Assembly (NCBI GenBank): GCA_021742025.1
Contig: JAIOWT010000007.1
Location: forward strand, 1 to 22,719
Source: Candidatus Nanopelagicales bacterium
GTDB taxonomy: Bacteria; Actinomycetota; Actinomycetes; S36-B12; UBA5976
Direction: 5' to 3'
Length of the DNA stretch: 22,719 nucleotides
A program made the position numbers and the translations under genes. Position 1 is the stretch's first letter. Each line of letters begins with the position of its first letter. Shown piece by piece: positions 1 through 7,337 of the stretch. The notes below the pieces were generated by a model. It had not been told where the DNA came from. It was given only the letters and a program-made list of their open reading frames with translations, and ran no database searches.

Positions 1-501
1 AACTTCAAAACCCTTGGTGCCAGATTCGGTAAGAGTACGCCCGAGATTGCGGCTGCCATTGCCGCTGCAGATGCCAACTCAATAGTTGAAGCATTGAAGT
101 CTGGGATGGCAAAGGTAGTCGTTGCTGGTGTGGAACAGGAAATTGGTCCAGATGATGTCGTGGTAACTGAAGTACCCCGGGAAGGCTGGACTGTTGCAAG
201 TGACTCAGGCGAATCTTTGGCCCTGGACTTAACGCTTACTCCAGAACTGATCGGACAAGGTATTGCTCGAGACGTTACACGCTTAATTCAAGATGCCCGC
301 AAATCATCAGGACTTGATATCAGCGATCGAATTGTTGTGACTTGGGAGTCTGACTTAGACGTAACTATTGCTGCACTAACTGCGCACGCTGACTTGGTTG
401 CTAGCGAAGTTTTAGCGACCACGTGGGCTCAAGGAACAGTCGCTGATCCAACCTCCAGTGACGAAGAACTTGGCTTGAAGGTTTTGATTACTAAGGCCTA
501 A
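1..501 (+). CDS. ileS: Isoleucyl-tRNA synthetase, C-terminal part (5' end outside window)
   Basis: This is the last 166 residues of an isoleucyl-tRNA synthetase, the cytoplasmic enzyme that charges tRNA-Ile. The frame is open from base 1 (it begins NFKTLGARFGK) and stops with TAA at 499-501. The NFKTLG.RFGK segment followed by LTPELIGQGIARDVTRLIQ matches the C-terminal tail found in type-2 (eukaryote-like) IleRS of Actinobacteria. The zinc-binding tail of type-1 enzymes, as in E. coli, is not seen. The catalytic HIGH and KMSKS motifs lie upstream of the window. The gene converges on divIVA and the two share a terminator. Family assignment is firm; the type-2 subclass is inferred from the tail only. 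Confidence 0.93.
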   Translation, partial: NFKTLGARFGKSTPEIAAAIAAADANSIVEALKSGMAKVVVAGVEQEIGPDDVVVTEVPREGWTVASDSGESLALDLTLTPELIGQGIARDVTRLIQDARKSSGLDISDRIVVTWESDLDVTIAALTAHADLVASEVLATTWAQGTVADPTSSDEELGLKVLITKA

Positions 502-504
502 ACC

Positions 505-543
505 AAAAAATAAGGCCTGGGATAATCCCAGGCCTTATTTTTT
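505..543. terminator. Bidirectional intrinsic terminator between ileS and divIVA
   Basis: Bases 505-522 pair perfectly with 526-543 around the 3-nt loop TAA, giving a GC-rich core (GGCCTGGGA/TCCCAGGCC) with an A6 run on the left and a T8 run on the right. Each strand therefore has a hairpin followed by a U-tract. It starts 4 nt after the ileS stop and ends 9 nt before the divIVA stop, which fits a shared terminator for two convergent genes. Confidence 0.93.
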
Positions 544-551
544 TTCAAGTA

Positions 552-1358
552 TTAATCTTCAGTTACCTGACGGTCACCGCTGATGTTCTTGGATTCAAGT
601 TCGCGCAGCTGTCCCTCTAGGTAGCTACGCAGACGACCACGGTACTCGCGCTCGTAGGCACGCAATTCTTCGACACGGCGTTCCATTGCGACTCGCTGTG
701 ACTCAAATTCACGGGTGATGTTCGCAACGTTTGTTTTAGCCTCAGAAACAAGTTCTTCAGATGTGGCCGTTGCAACGCTAAGTAGTTGCTCAGATTCGAT
801 TCGAGCGGCTGCCACTGCTTCGTCTGCAGTGCGTTGTGCCAATTCGAGGATACGAACTGATGCAAGACCTTGCTCTGCTGGTGATGCGTTCACTGCCGCT
901 GCGGCCGATGCGGCTGCGCCATCTGAGTATGCAGCTGCTAGCTGATCTTTAAGTTCAGAAATTGCAGCAAGGCTCGCAGCAAGTTCTTCCTTAGCTGCAG
1001 AAAGTTCTAGATCAAGTTCACTAACGCGCACCTGCGCCGAAAGTAACGCCTCATCACTGGCGACACTGTCTTCAGAATAAACAGCGCGTGCACGCGCATC
1101 ATCTAGAGCTTTTGCCGACTGATCTAACTCGCTCTTTAAGCGGGCATTCTCGTCACCAAGTGCGCGAATCTCCTCGCGGATTGACTCAGGTACTTCACCC
1201 TTGGCGGTTGCGCGTAAGTCTTCTGCTTCGCGTGTTACCGCTGATAATGACTCTTCGATTTCGTCAAGGAAGTTGTCAACCTCATCAAGGTCATAACCTT
1301 CTTTGAATCGAACTGTGGTGAACTGCTTGTTTCGCACATCTTCAGGCGTCAGAGCCAT
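552..1358 (-). CDS. divIVA: Polar growth / septum-site protein DivIVA (Wag31-like)
   Basis: This 268-residue coiled-coil protein assembles at negatively curved membrane (poles and septum) and, in Actinobacteria, recruits the elongation machinery. The N-terminal membrane-binding domain is intact: MALTPEDVRNKQF, then a VRFKEGYDLDEVDNFLDEIE segment with the conserved RF-x-x-GYD-x-x-EVD pattern. Heptad-rich coiled coil follows at about 30-65 and 75-145. An Ala/Ser-rich linker lies at about 140-165, and a second charged coiled coil at 190-255. The start ATG has a good ribosome site (GGAAGG, 8 nt upstream). A 159-nt spacer separates it from yggT and holds a candidate promoter, so it is probably transcribed at least partly on its own. 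It is the last gene of the cluster and ends at the bidirectional terminator. Confidence 0.95.
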   Translation of the reverse strand: MALTPEDVRNKQFTTVRFKEGYDLDEVDNFLDEIEESLSAVTREAEDLRATAKGEVPESIREEIRALGDENARLKSELDQSAKALDDARARAVYSEDSVASDEALLSAQVRVSELDLELSAAKEELAASLAAISELKDQLAAAYSDGAAASAAAAVNASPAEQGLASVRILELAQRTADEAVAAARIESEQLLSVATATSEELVSEAKTNVANITREFESQRVAMERRVEELRAYEREYRGRLRSYLEGQLRELESKNISGDRQVTED

Positions 1359-1423
1359 GATGAATACCTTCCGTCTTTAATATTGTCCGAGATTGTCGAT
1401 ACATCCCTAACCCCGTGTCCTCT

Positions 1424-1452
1424 AGATTAGAGATAAACACGAGGAAAGTGAA
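1424..1452 (-). promoter_or_regulatory. Candidate divIVA promoter
   Basis: On the minus strand a -35-like TTCACT (1447-1452) is followed after 17 nt by TAATCT (1424-1429), the same -10 hexamer as in the proposed mraZ promoter. The leader would be about 58 nt. An overlapping alternative is TTGAGT (1453-1458), 16 nt, TTATCT (1431-1436). The -10 area also holds a small palindrome, CTCTA-GAT-TAGAG (1420-1432). Predicted by eye only. Confidence 0.45.
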
Positions 1453-1517
1453 ACTCAAGCCAATGTTTCTAGGCTTTTAGGCATACTTTCAAGGCCCTGG
1501 AATCGGATTATTCAAAC

Positions 1518-1802
1518 CTAGACCGAGGCAAGAAGTCCTCGTGTGATTGAGATTGCAAACAGTAAGACTATGAAAGAAAGGTCTAGCGAAACACTTCCGA
1601 TACGAAGGTTTGGCACTACTTTTCGGATCGCCTTAAGCGGTGGATCAGTTAGCGTGAATACCGTTTCGGAGAGCAGTAACAGCGGTCCTTTTGGACGCCA
1701 GTCCCTGGCAAAAATGGCTACATATTCCAAAACTAATCGGGCAATTAAAACTAAAACGTAGAGATTTAAAAGTGACGAGATTAGTGAAGCAACAGAAGAC
1801 AC
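1518..1802 (-). CDS. YggT family membrane protein
   Basis: This is a 94-residue integral membrane protein of the YggT family. Two hydrophobic helices (about residues 5-30 and 70-92) flank a polar loop with the family motif LTDPPLKAIRKVVP. The exact role is unsettled. In Gram-positives the gene sits between sepF and divIVA in the dcw cluster, as here, and a link to cell shape or division is inferred from that conserved position. The start is GTG, 11 nt after the sepF stop, with no clear Shine-Dalgarno, so translational coupling to sepF is likely. Confidence 0.88.
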   Translation of the reverse strand: MSSVASLISSLLNLYVLVLIARLVLEYVAIFARDWRPKGPLLLLSETVFTLTDPPLKAIRKVVPNLRIGSVSLDLSFIVLLFAISITRGLLASV

Positions 1803-1813
1803 GATATTGCTAG

Positions 1814-2311
1814 TTAGCTCTGGTTAAAGAAAGGATCTTCGCGCAGTTGCGCACGTGCCGCAGCGCCAATGTCAACATTTGCTGGAGACAAAAGGAATAC
1901 ACCCTTTGTTACCTTTTCGATGCTGCCGTGTAACCCAAATGCAAGACCTGCAGAGAAATCTACAATCCGACGGGCATCTGCTTCGTCCATGTCACTTAGG
2001 TTCATGATCACTGGAGTGCCGGTGCGGAATTCTTCACCGATGCGACGGGCATCGTTGTAAGTGATTGGGTGCAAGGTAGTAATGCGGTAAACATCGGCAA
2101 GCGGTGCTGCGGTACGAACTGGAGCAGCGTATGAAGTCACAGCGGACTCACTAACGTGGTTGTAAGAAGATGTTGCGCTGACTGGACGTAATGGTGCCTG
2201 CTCTTGGTAATCATGGGACTCAACATCACCATAGGTACCAAATTCATCGGCGTATTCGCCGCCATCGACAAGGCCAAGGTATTCAGCCATTTTTCGCATT
2301 GCGTTAGCCAT
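1814..2311 (-). CDS. sepF: Cell division protein SepF
   Basis: SepF (165 aa) binds the FtsZ C-terminus and tethers the ring to the membrane. It is the main Z-ring anchor in Actinobacteria, which lack FtsA. The N-terminus MANAMRKMAEYLGLV is the amphipathic membrane-targeting helix. Residues 15-70 are an acidic then Ser/Pro/Ala-rich linker. The SepF core runs from about 73 (VYRITTLHPITYNDARRIGEEF) through VIMNLSDMDEADARRIVDF to about 145. The glycine-containing AGLAFGLHG stretch at 121-129 belongs to the polymerisation and dimer region. AAGGAG lies 8 nt before the ATG, a near-perfect ribosome site. No ftsA was seen anywhere in the window, consistent with SepF being the anchor. Confidence 0.96.
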   Translation of the reverse strand: MANAMRKMAEYLGLVDGGEYADEFGTYGDVESHDYQEQAPLRPVSATSSYNHVSESAVTSYAAPVRTAAPLADVYRITTLHPITYNDARRIGEEFRTGTPVIMNLSDMDEADARRIVDFSAGLAFGLHGSIEKVTKGVFLLSPANVDIGAAARAQLREDPFFNQS

Positions 2312-2346
2312 GTAGTTTGCTCCTTGCAGGGGTAAGTAATACGAAC

Positions 2347-3045
2347 TTACCCTTGAAAACCCCGATTTCCGAGGATAGATGAGCCAATTCGAAGGTGTGT
2401 CGCGCCATATTTCAAGGCAGTTGCAAAGTCACCACTCATGCCGGCCGAGATCCAATTTGCCTCGGGAAATGAATCTTGGATCTCGCTTGCAAACCCTTGC
2501 AGCTTGGAAAACGCTAAGTCATCATTTCCAGCAAGTGGCGCCACTCCCATAATTCCTTGCAGGTGCAGCCCGTTGCTTTGCGAAATCAACTCGGCAAGAT
2601 TTAGTAGCTCGTTTGGTAATGCTCCGCCACGATTTTCAGTTGGATTGGGGTCAAGGTTGGCTTGAATCAAGACACTAAGGGGTCTTTCTCTACCGGTAAC
2701 AGCCTTGGTTAACGCGGTAACTAAATCAGTTCGGTCTACGCTGTGAACCACATCCGCCCAGGCAGCGACACTTTTTGCTTTGTTAGTTTGCAATTGGCCG
2801 ATCGCATGCCAAGTTAGAGTTTTGGCCAGGACTTCCTCGTGTTTTGGTTTAGCTTCTTGATCACGATTTTCGCCAACGTCTGTGATGCCCAATCCGGCAA
2901 GTAAGTCAACATCACTAGCTGGCCAAGTTTTTGTAACCGCAATCAATGTAACGTCAGATCGATTTCGATTGGCGGCAATGCAGGCATCAGATATTTCGCG
3001 CTCTACTACCTGCAAATTTGTTTGCAGTTCCAGCCTTCGATCCAT
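2347..3045 (-). CDS. PLP-binding protein of the YggS/PROSC family
   Basis: This is a pyridoxal-phosphate homeostasis protein (YggS/YlmE/PROSC), a single TIM barrel that binds PLP without a known catalytic reaction and affects vitamin B6 and amino-acid balance. The PLP lysine is K39 in LIAVTKTW. Other family blocks are GENRDQEAKPK, WHAIGQLQTNKAK, MGVAPL, a SAGMSGDF phosphate-binding segment and the terminal RIGSSILGNRG. I place the start at the ATG ending at 3045 because GAGTGG lies 5 nt upstream. An in-frame GTG at 3052-3054 would add three residues but has no ribosome site. It sits 35 nt before sepF and 25 nt after pgeF, the usual ylmD-ylmE-sepF order. Confidence 0.93.
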   Translation of the reverse strand: MDRRLELQTNLQVVEREISDACIAANRNRSDVTLIAVTKTWPASDVDLLAGLGITDVGENRDQEAKPKHEEVLAKTLTWHAIGQLQTNKAKSVAAWADVVHSVDRTDLVTALTKAVTGRERPLSVLIQANLDPNPTENRGGALPNELLNLAELISQSNGLHLQGIMGVAPLAGNDDLAFSKLQGFASEIQDSFPEANWISAGMSGDFATALKYGATHLRIGSSILGNRGFQG

Positions 3046-3070
3046 AGTGACCACTCTATGAGTTAGCGAA

Positions 3071-3790
3071 CTAAGAATTACTCATTGCAAGTACTAAACC
3101 ACCACGACCGGTTGGCTCCCCTGCTGCGCGTCGATAGGAAAACAGCTCAGAATTCTCGCGAGTACAACCGGTAAGTTCATGGACTTGCGCAACTTGATCA
3201 GCGAGAACTGAGATGACGCCTAAAGTTAAGTCCAGATTTCTATGGGAAGAAATAGCAGCTGGACGTATTTGACGAAATTGCTCCACTCGTTCCTTAGGAA
3301 CCTCATAGCACTTGGCACAAATTGCGGGACCAATAACTGCCTGAGTGTGATTAAGTTCGGCGCCAACCGCAAGGAATTCATCTAACAGCGATTGCATTAC
3401 GTTTGCCAATACTCCGCGCCAGCCAGCATGACCAACTGCAATGACTCGATTTACTGGATCAATCAATCCAAACGGAACACAGTCTGCTGCCAAGGCAACC
3501 AAAGCTAGATCTGGTTTCTTGGTTACAAGTCCGTCACCTAGTGGTGCGATGCCTGGCTCAGTTACAACGTGAATCGTGTTGCCGTGTTCAGCATTCATGA
3601 CAGAAATACTTTTAACTGAAACCAAACCTGAAGCAATTTCAAGATTTGCAGCAACGTGCTCCGGATCGTCACCGACGTAGGACGCAAGATTCAAGGAATC
3701 AAACGGTGACTGACTCGACCCACCAGTTCGGTTTAACGCAACTGCGTGAATGCCTTCAATCGAAACGCGGCCAAAGAACTTTGCGTTCAT
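3071..3790 (-). CDS. pgeF: Peptidoglycan editing factor PgeF (YfiH/YlmD, purine nucleoside phosphorylase-like fold)
   Basis: This 239-residue protein belongs to the family formerly called multicopper polyphenol oxidase (laccase domain). Members are now known as zinc-dependent purine nucleoside-active enzymes, and in E. coli YfiH prevents misincorporation of L-Ser into the muropeptide stem. The metal/active-site triad is visible: H69 in NAEHGN, C104 in AADCVP and H121 in GHAGWRG. Downstream, GPAICAKCYEV and the C-terminal SYRRAAGEPTGRGG are typical. The usual QVHG signature reads AEHG here, a mild variation next to the conserved His. It starts 18 nt after ftsZ without a clear ribosome site, so it is probably co-translated. 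Confidence 0.93.
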   Translation of the reverse strand: MNAKFFGRVSIEGIHAVALNRTGGSSQSPFDSLNLASYVGDDPEHVAANLEIASGLVSVKSISVMNAEHGNTIHVVTEPGIAPLGDGLVTKKPDLALVALAADCVPFGLIDPVNRVIAVGHAGWRGVLANVMQSLLDEFLAVGAELNHTQAVIGPAICAKCYEVPKERVEQFRQIRPAAISSHRNLDLTLGVISVLADQVAQVHELTGCTRENSELFSYRRAAGEPTGRGGLVLAMSNS

Positions 3791-3808
3791 TGACGGTGCG
3801 GTGAGTTT

Positions 3809-5041
3809 CTAGCGAAGAAAATCAGGAACGTCGAGATCGCCATCATCTTCACCATCGGCGTCGATCTCTGAGTTACTAGAAGCAGCTGGAGTATCACCAA
3901 ATAGGTTGTCGAAGTTGTCGTCCTCGTCTGCAATTGCAGTTGAACTAAATGCACCGTCAGAGAATGAATCTGGTGTAAGTGGAATTGAAGGTGTTTCGCC
4001 ATCACGCGCTAAATCAACCGCAACTGCCGCAGCAAGTGGAGTCTCGTCCAGAACCCGCTTGGACATTGGCGATGTGGAGCGATTCGACGGAGGTGACCCA
4101 CCGTCGAAGCCGGCTGCAATAACTGTCACCTTTACTTGATCACCTTGGGTGTCATCGATTACCGCACCGAAAATAATGTTCGCATCTGGGTGGACTGCGC
4201 TTTGAACCATCCGAGCTGCCTCGTTGATTTCAAACAGTCCTAAGTCGCTACCGCCAGCAATCGACATCAGAACGCCGCGCGCACCTTCGATACTGGCTTC
4301 AAGCAGTGGACTTGAAATTGCTTGACGAGCTGCTTCGATCGCACGGTCGGCGCCGCGAGCTGAACCGATTCCCATAAGTGCGCTGCCGGCATCTTTCATG
4401 ACGCTTCGCACATCGGCGTAATCGAGGTTGATTAAACCTGGCGTCGTAATCAGATCTGTAATTCCACTTACGCCTTGCAACAGAACTGAGTCTGCGTGAC
4501 GGAAAGCATCGATCACGCTGATGCCGTTGTCTGCAAGTTCAAGCAATCGGTCGTTTGGAATCACAATTAAGGTGTCCACTTCAGTTCTCAGTGAGTCAAC
4601 GCCCTCATCTGCTTGAGCCGAACGGCGCTTGCCTTCAAAACTAAATGGCCGAGTAACTACACCAATTGTCAGTGCTCCCATATCGCGAGCAATTTTGGCA
4701 ACAATCGGGGCACCACCGGTTCCAGTTCCACCGCCCTCGCCTGCAGTTACGAAAACCATGTCAGCCCCACGCAATACTTCTTCGATTTCTTCGCGATGAT
4801 CTTCTGCTGCTTGGCGACCAACTTCAGGATCGGCTCCGGCACCAAGGCCACGAGTCAGGTCTCGACCGATGTCCAACTTGACGTCCGCATCGCTCATTAA
4901 CAGAGCCTGCGCGTCAGTATTGATAGCAACAAACTCAACACCCTTGAGTCCAGCTTCGATCATGCGATTAATTGCATTTACGCCACCGCCGCCAATGCCA
5001 ACAACTTTGATAACTGCTAAATAGTTTTGTGGAGCGGCCAT
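3809..5041 (-). CDS. ftsZ: Cell division GTPase FtsZ
   Basis: FtsZ (410 aa) is the tubulin-like GTPase that forms the division ring. The N-terminus has the nucleotide loop [14 protein letters not shown] (15-28). The tubulin signature GGGTGTG is at 103-109 in the context [18 protein letters not shown]. The NLDYAD synergy-loop segment at 205-210 supplies the catalytic aspartates. A variable linker of about 70 residues, rich in D/S/T/A, leads to the conserved C-terminal peptide DLDVPDFLR, the SepF/FtsW-binding tail in Actinobacteria. The start is the ATG ending at 5041, with GAAAGG 8 nt upstream. An in-frame TTG at 5060-5062 would add seven residues ahead of the conserved [15 protein letters not shown] start and is rejected. 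Confidence 0.98.
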   Translation of the reverse strand: MAAPQNYLAVIKVVGIGGGGVNAINRMIEAGLKGVEFVAINTDAQALLMSDADVKLDIGRDLTRGLGAGADPEVGRQAAEDHREEIEEVLRGADMVFVTAGEGGGTGTGGAPIVAKIARDMGALTIGVVTRPFSFEGKRRSAQADEGVDSLRTEVDTLIVIPNDRLLELADNGISVIDAFRHADSVLLQGVSGITDLITTPGLINLDYADVRSVMKDAGSALMGIGSARGADRAIEAARQAISSPLLEASIEGARGVLMSIAGGSDLGLFEINEAARMVQSAVHPDANIIFGAVIDDTQGDQVKVTVIAAGFDGGSPPSNRSTSPMSKRVLDETPLAAAVAVDLARDGETPSIPLTPDSFSDGAFSSTAIADEDDNFDNLFGDTPAASSNSEIDADGEDDGDLDVPDFLR

Positions 5042-5253
5042 GGTGTTTGCCTTTCTAGACAAGCTTTGTGGTGTCGAAGTGGCAAACCCTAAACCTCATC
5101 TAGAGCCTTAAAGATTTGTCACCTTTGAGCAGGTATAAGTTACGGCTAAACACCAATTAATACGGTGATTGACGCCTGGCGTGTCGAAGATCTAAGGCGT
5201 GACGTGATTCCTACTTCGAGGTGCCTATTTCACTGCGCTTATCTTCGAGGTTC
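5042..5253 (-). promoter_or_regulatory. ftsQ-ftsZ spacer, probable ftsZ promoter region
   Basis: This 212-nt spacer is the largest break within the otherwise overlapping cluster and should hold the ftsZ promoter(s), as in other Actinobacteria. The best candidate I see on the minus strand is a weak TTAATT, 17 nt, TATACC (TATACC at 5132-5137). Another possibility is TCGACA followed after 19 nt by TATTAA. Neither is convincing. The spacer also has a small palindrome ACGCC-T-GGCGT at 5172-5182 and several CTTCGA/TCGAAG words described separately. Confidence 0.4.
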
Positions 5254-5259
5254 CTATTT
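5214..5259. repeat. Imperfect 17-bp direct repeat at the end of ftsQ
   Basis: CTTCGAGGTGCCTATTT at 5214-5230 recurs as CTTCGAGGTTCCTATTT at 5243-5259 (16 of 17 identical, 29 bp apart). The second copy includes the ftsQ stop codon (5254-5256). The word TGCGCTTA also occurs twice nearby (5234-5241 and 5278-5285). The pattern looks like a local duplication of the ftsQ 3' end or a pair of binding sites; the sequence does not say which. Confidence 0.7.
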
Positions 5260-5940
5260 AACGGTAGGCGCATCCGGTGCGCTTACATTTATAACTTCGT
5301 AACCCTTTTCCATTAGTGCTTGGGCTACTTCTACTTTGTCGGCTGCGCGCTCACCAGATCCAAGGGTTACGACAACACCGTTGCCAAGAGTTGCTACCAC
5401 GCTGTCTTGCGTTAAAGCAGTTAATCCAGTGATCGCCCAATCCGCGGGGATTGCAGCAAGTGCTTGGATCGCATTTGTCATTGCTGGGCTGTCGGGCTGT
5501 GCGGAAATAACTAATAGTCCCGCTGGTGGCGCAGCAACTACTCCAGCATTGACGCCATCAGAGTCAATCAAGTTGTAGCCACTTGCGGTAGCTGCTACTG
5601 CTATCGGAGTTCGCTCAGTTACCGTTATCAAAATCGCGTGTGGCCAGCCCCGCTCCACGGTTGCGGTTTTGATTTCCGGCAAGGCCTGTAGTTGCTCAGA
5701 AATAGTTCCAGGGTTAATTGAAATTAACGAATTTCCAATCGGAACTGCTGCCACGGCCGAAATTTGCTCAACCGAAAGTCTTGAGTTCCCAGTTATGGTT
5801 ACCTCTTGCGCAATGAACCATTTTGATTGATACAAACTCCACCAAGTCACAACCGAGAGAATTACCAAGAGCCAAATAATCCATGGCTTTTTGGATTTGT
5901 GCGTCTTTTTAGGTGCTGCCGAGCGAACAGTTTGAGACAT
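5254..5940 (-). CDS. ftsQ: Cell division protein FtsQ/DivIB
   Basis: FtsQ (228 aa) is a bitopic septal protein that, with FtsL and a DivIC-type partner, regulates FtsW-FtsI. A Lys-rich cytoplasmic tail (residues 1-18) precedes one membrane helix (about 19-37, WIIWLLVILSVVTWW). The extracellular POTRA domain covers about 43-112 (VTITGNSRLSVEQISAV to VERGWPHAILITVTERTP), followed by the FtsQ beta domain. I use the ATG ending at 5940, whose A overlaps the last base of the murC stop (TAATG) and gives a normal-length tail. An in-frame GTG at 5974-5976 would add 12 residues inside murC. It is the last gene of the tightly overlapped block. Confidence 0.93.
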   Translation of the reverse strand: MSQTVRSAAPKKTHKSKKPWIIWLLVILSVVTWWSLYQSKWFIAQEVTITGNSRLSVEQISAVAAVPIGNSLISINPGTISEQLQALPEIKTATVERGWPHAILITVTERTPIAVAATASGYNLIDSDGVNAGVVAAPPAGLLVISAQPDSPAMTNAIQALAAIPADWAITGLTALTQDSVVATLGNGVVVTLGSGERAADKVEVAQALMEKGYEVINVSAPDAPTVK

Positions 5941-7337
5941 TACTTTGATTCCAATAGCGAGAGAATTTCTGGACACATCATTCCGATGTCACCAGCACCC
6001 AGCGTCAGCACAATATCTCCCGGCTGCGCATACTCCACTAAGTGCGCTGGAACTTTTGACCACGATGGCTCGAACACTACTTGTTCAGTTGGCAATGGCA
6101 CGTTGTTAGCCATGGTGCTTCCAGAAGCTCCTGGTATTGGTTCCTCGCCAGGGGCAAAGACTTCAAGAACTACGACATAATCTGCCAGTCCAAGTGCTTG
6201 GCCAAACTCTTTAGAAAACAGTGCAGTGCGGTAATAATGATGAGCTTGGAAGGCAGCAAGTACCCGGCCTTGACCGACAACAGTCCTAGCAGCCCGCAAT
6301 ACGGCATCTATTTCAGTTGGATGATGTGCGTAGTCATCGAAAACTCGAACTCCTGCTACTTCACCACGGAATTCAAATCGACGATGCGTCCCGGTAAAGC
6401 TTTGTAATCCATCAACACCTTGCTGTGATGTGCATCCTTGGATTAAGGCAGCGACAAATGCGGCAGTTGCGTTAAGCGCGTTATGAACACCAGGCACGAG
6501 TAACTTAATTGGTCCATGTGTCTGCCCTTGATAAGCGATGGTGAATTCGGATCCAACAGTTCCCGATGGCAGCAACTTTAGAACTGCATCATTTTCCTCA
6601 CCTTGACCGTAGGTGATAACTTTTGCGCCGAGTTCACGGGCACGCTGAGTAACGACATTGGCACCTGGATCATCACCGCACACCACTGCCAAGCCGTCAC
6701 GATCTTTAGTTGCAACAATGAAGTCAACAAATGCTTGCTCGACAGCTTCATAGGTTCCCCAATAATTGAGGTGATCGGCTTCCACGTTGGTTACGATGCC
6801 CAGTGTTGTTGGTAGAACTAAGAACGTGCCATCGCTTTCATCTGCCTCGACAACGAACAACTCTCCTGATCCTTGATGTGCATTACTGCCCGACTCGTTC
6901 ATCTCTGAGCCAATGACAAATGAGGGATCTTTTCCGGCATTCTGCAAAATCACTGTGACCATAGATGTGGTCGTAGTTTTTCCATGCGTTCCCGCTACCG
7001 AAACTGCAATTGAACCCTGCAGTAACTCGGCCAGTGCTACCGCTCTACTGATAACTGGAATACCAAGTTCTATTGCTCTTAAAACTTCTGGATTGTCTTT
7101 GCCGATCGCGGTTGAGATAACTACGCATGAGGGTTGGCTTCCAGTAATCACCAGATTGTCCGCATCATGCCCAACGAAAACTTTTCCACCCAAAGGCTTT
7201 AGCGCTTGCAAACGGCGAGAATCTTTTGCGTCACTTCCTGACACTTCGATGCCTCGAGCCAACAAAACCCGCGCAATGCCACTCATGCCAGCACCGCCGA
7301 TCCCAATAACATGAACCCGACCAGTCAGATAACTCAA
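5940..7337 (-). CDS. murC: UDP-N-acetylmuramate--L-alanine ligase
   Basis: MurC (465 aa) adds L-alanine to UDP-MurNAc, the first step of stem-peptide synthesis, in the cytoplasm with ATP. The N-terminal Rossmann fingerprint HVIGIGGAGMSGIARVL starts at residue 9. The ATP P-loop GTHGKTTTT is at 116-124. The central-domain segment VVEADESDGTFL and the C-terminal FDDYAHHPTEI are diagnostic for MurC rather than MurD/E/F. The start is TTG (7335-7337), overlapping the murG stop as TTGA, with a strong GGAAAGG 8 nt upstream. No ATG or GTG is available before the conserved fold. Translational coupling to murG is likely. Confidence 0.96.
   Translation of the reverse strand: MSYLTGRVHVIGIGGAGMSGIARVLLARGIEVSGSDAKDSRRLQALKPLGGKVFVGHDADNLVITGSQPSCVVISTAIGKDNPEVLRAIELGIPVISRAVALAELLQGSIAVSVAGTHGKTTTTSMVTVILQNAGKDPSFVIGSEMNESGSNAHQGSGELFVVEADESDGTFLVLPTTLGIVTNVEADHLNYWGTYEAVEQAFVDFIVATKDRDGLAVVCGDDPGANVVTQRARELGAKVITYGQGEENDAVLKLLPSGTVGSEFTIAYQGQTHGPIKLLVPGVHNALNATAAFVAALIQGCTSQQGVDGLQSFTGTHRRFEFRGEVAGVRVFDDYAHHPTEIDAVLRAARTVVGQGRVLAAFQAHHYYRTALFSKEFGQALGLADYVVVLEVFAPGEEPIPGASGSTMANNVPLPTEQVVFEPSWSKVPAHLVEYAQPGDIVLTLGAGDIGMMCPEILSLLESK

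Noticed and set aside
3071..3790. Calling the YfiH-family gene a laccase/multicopper oxidase
   Set aside because: Family members have been shown to act on purine nucleosides or in peptidoglycan editing; multicopper-oxidase copper motifs are not present.
3787..4005. 72-codon minus-strand frame overlapping the ftsZ 3' end
   Set aside because: It lies in another frame of the FtsZ linker, has low-complexity His/Leu/Thr composition and no ribosome site worth noting.
5042..5062. Longer ftsZ start at TTG (5060-5062)
   Set aside because: The added seven residues are encoded by the ribosome-binding region, and the ATG ending at 5041 has a well-placed GAAAGG and the conserved N-terminus.
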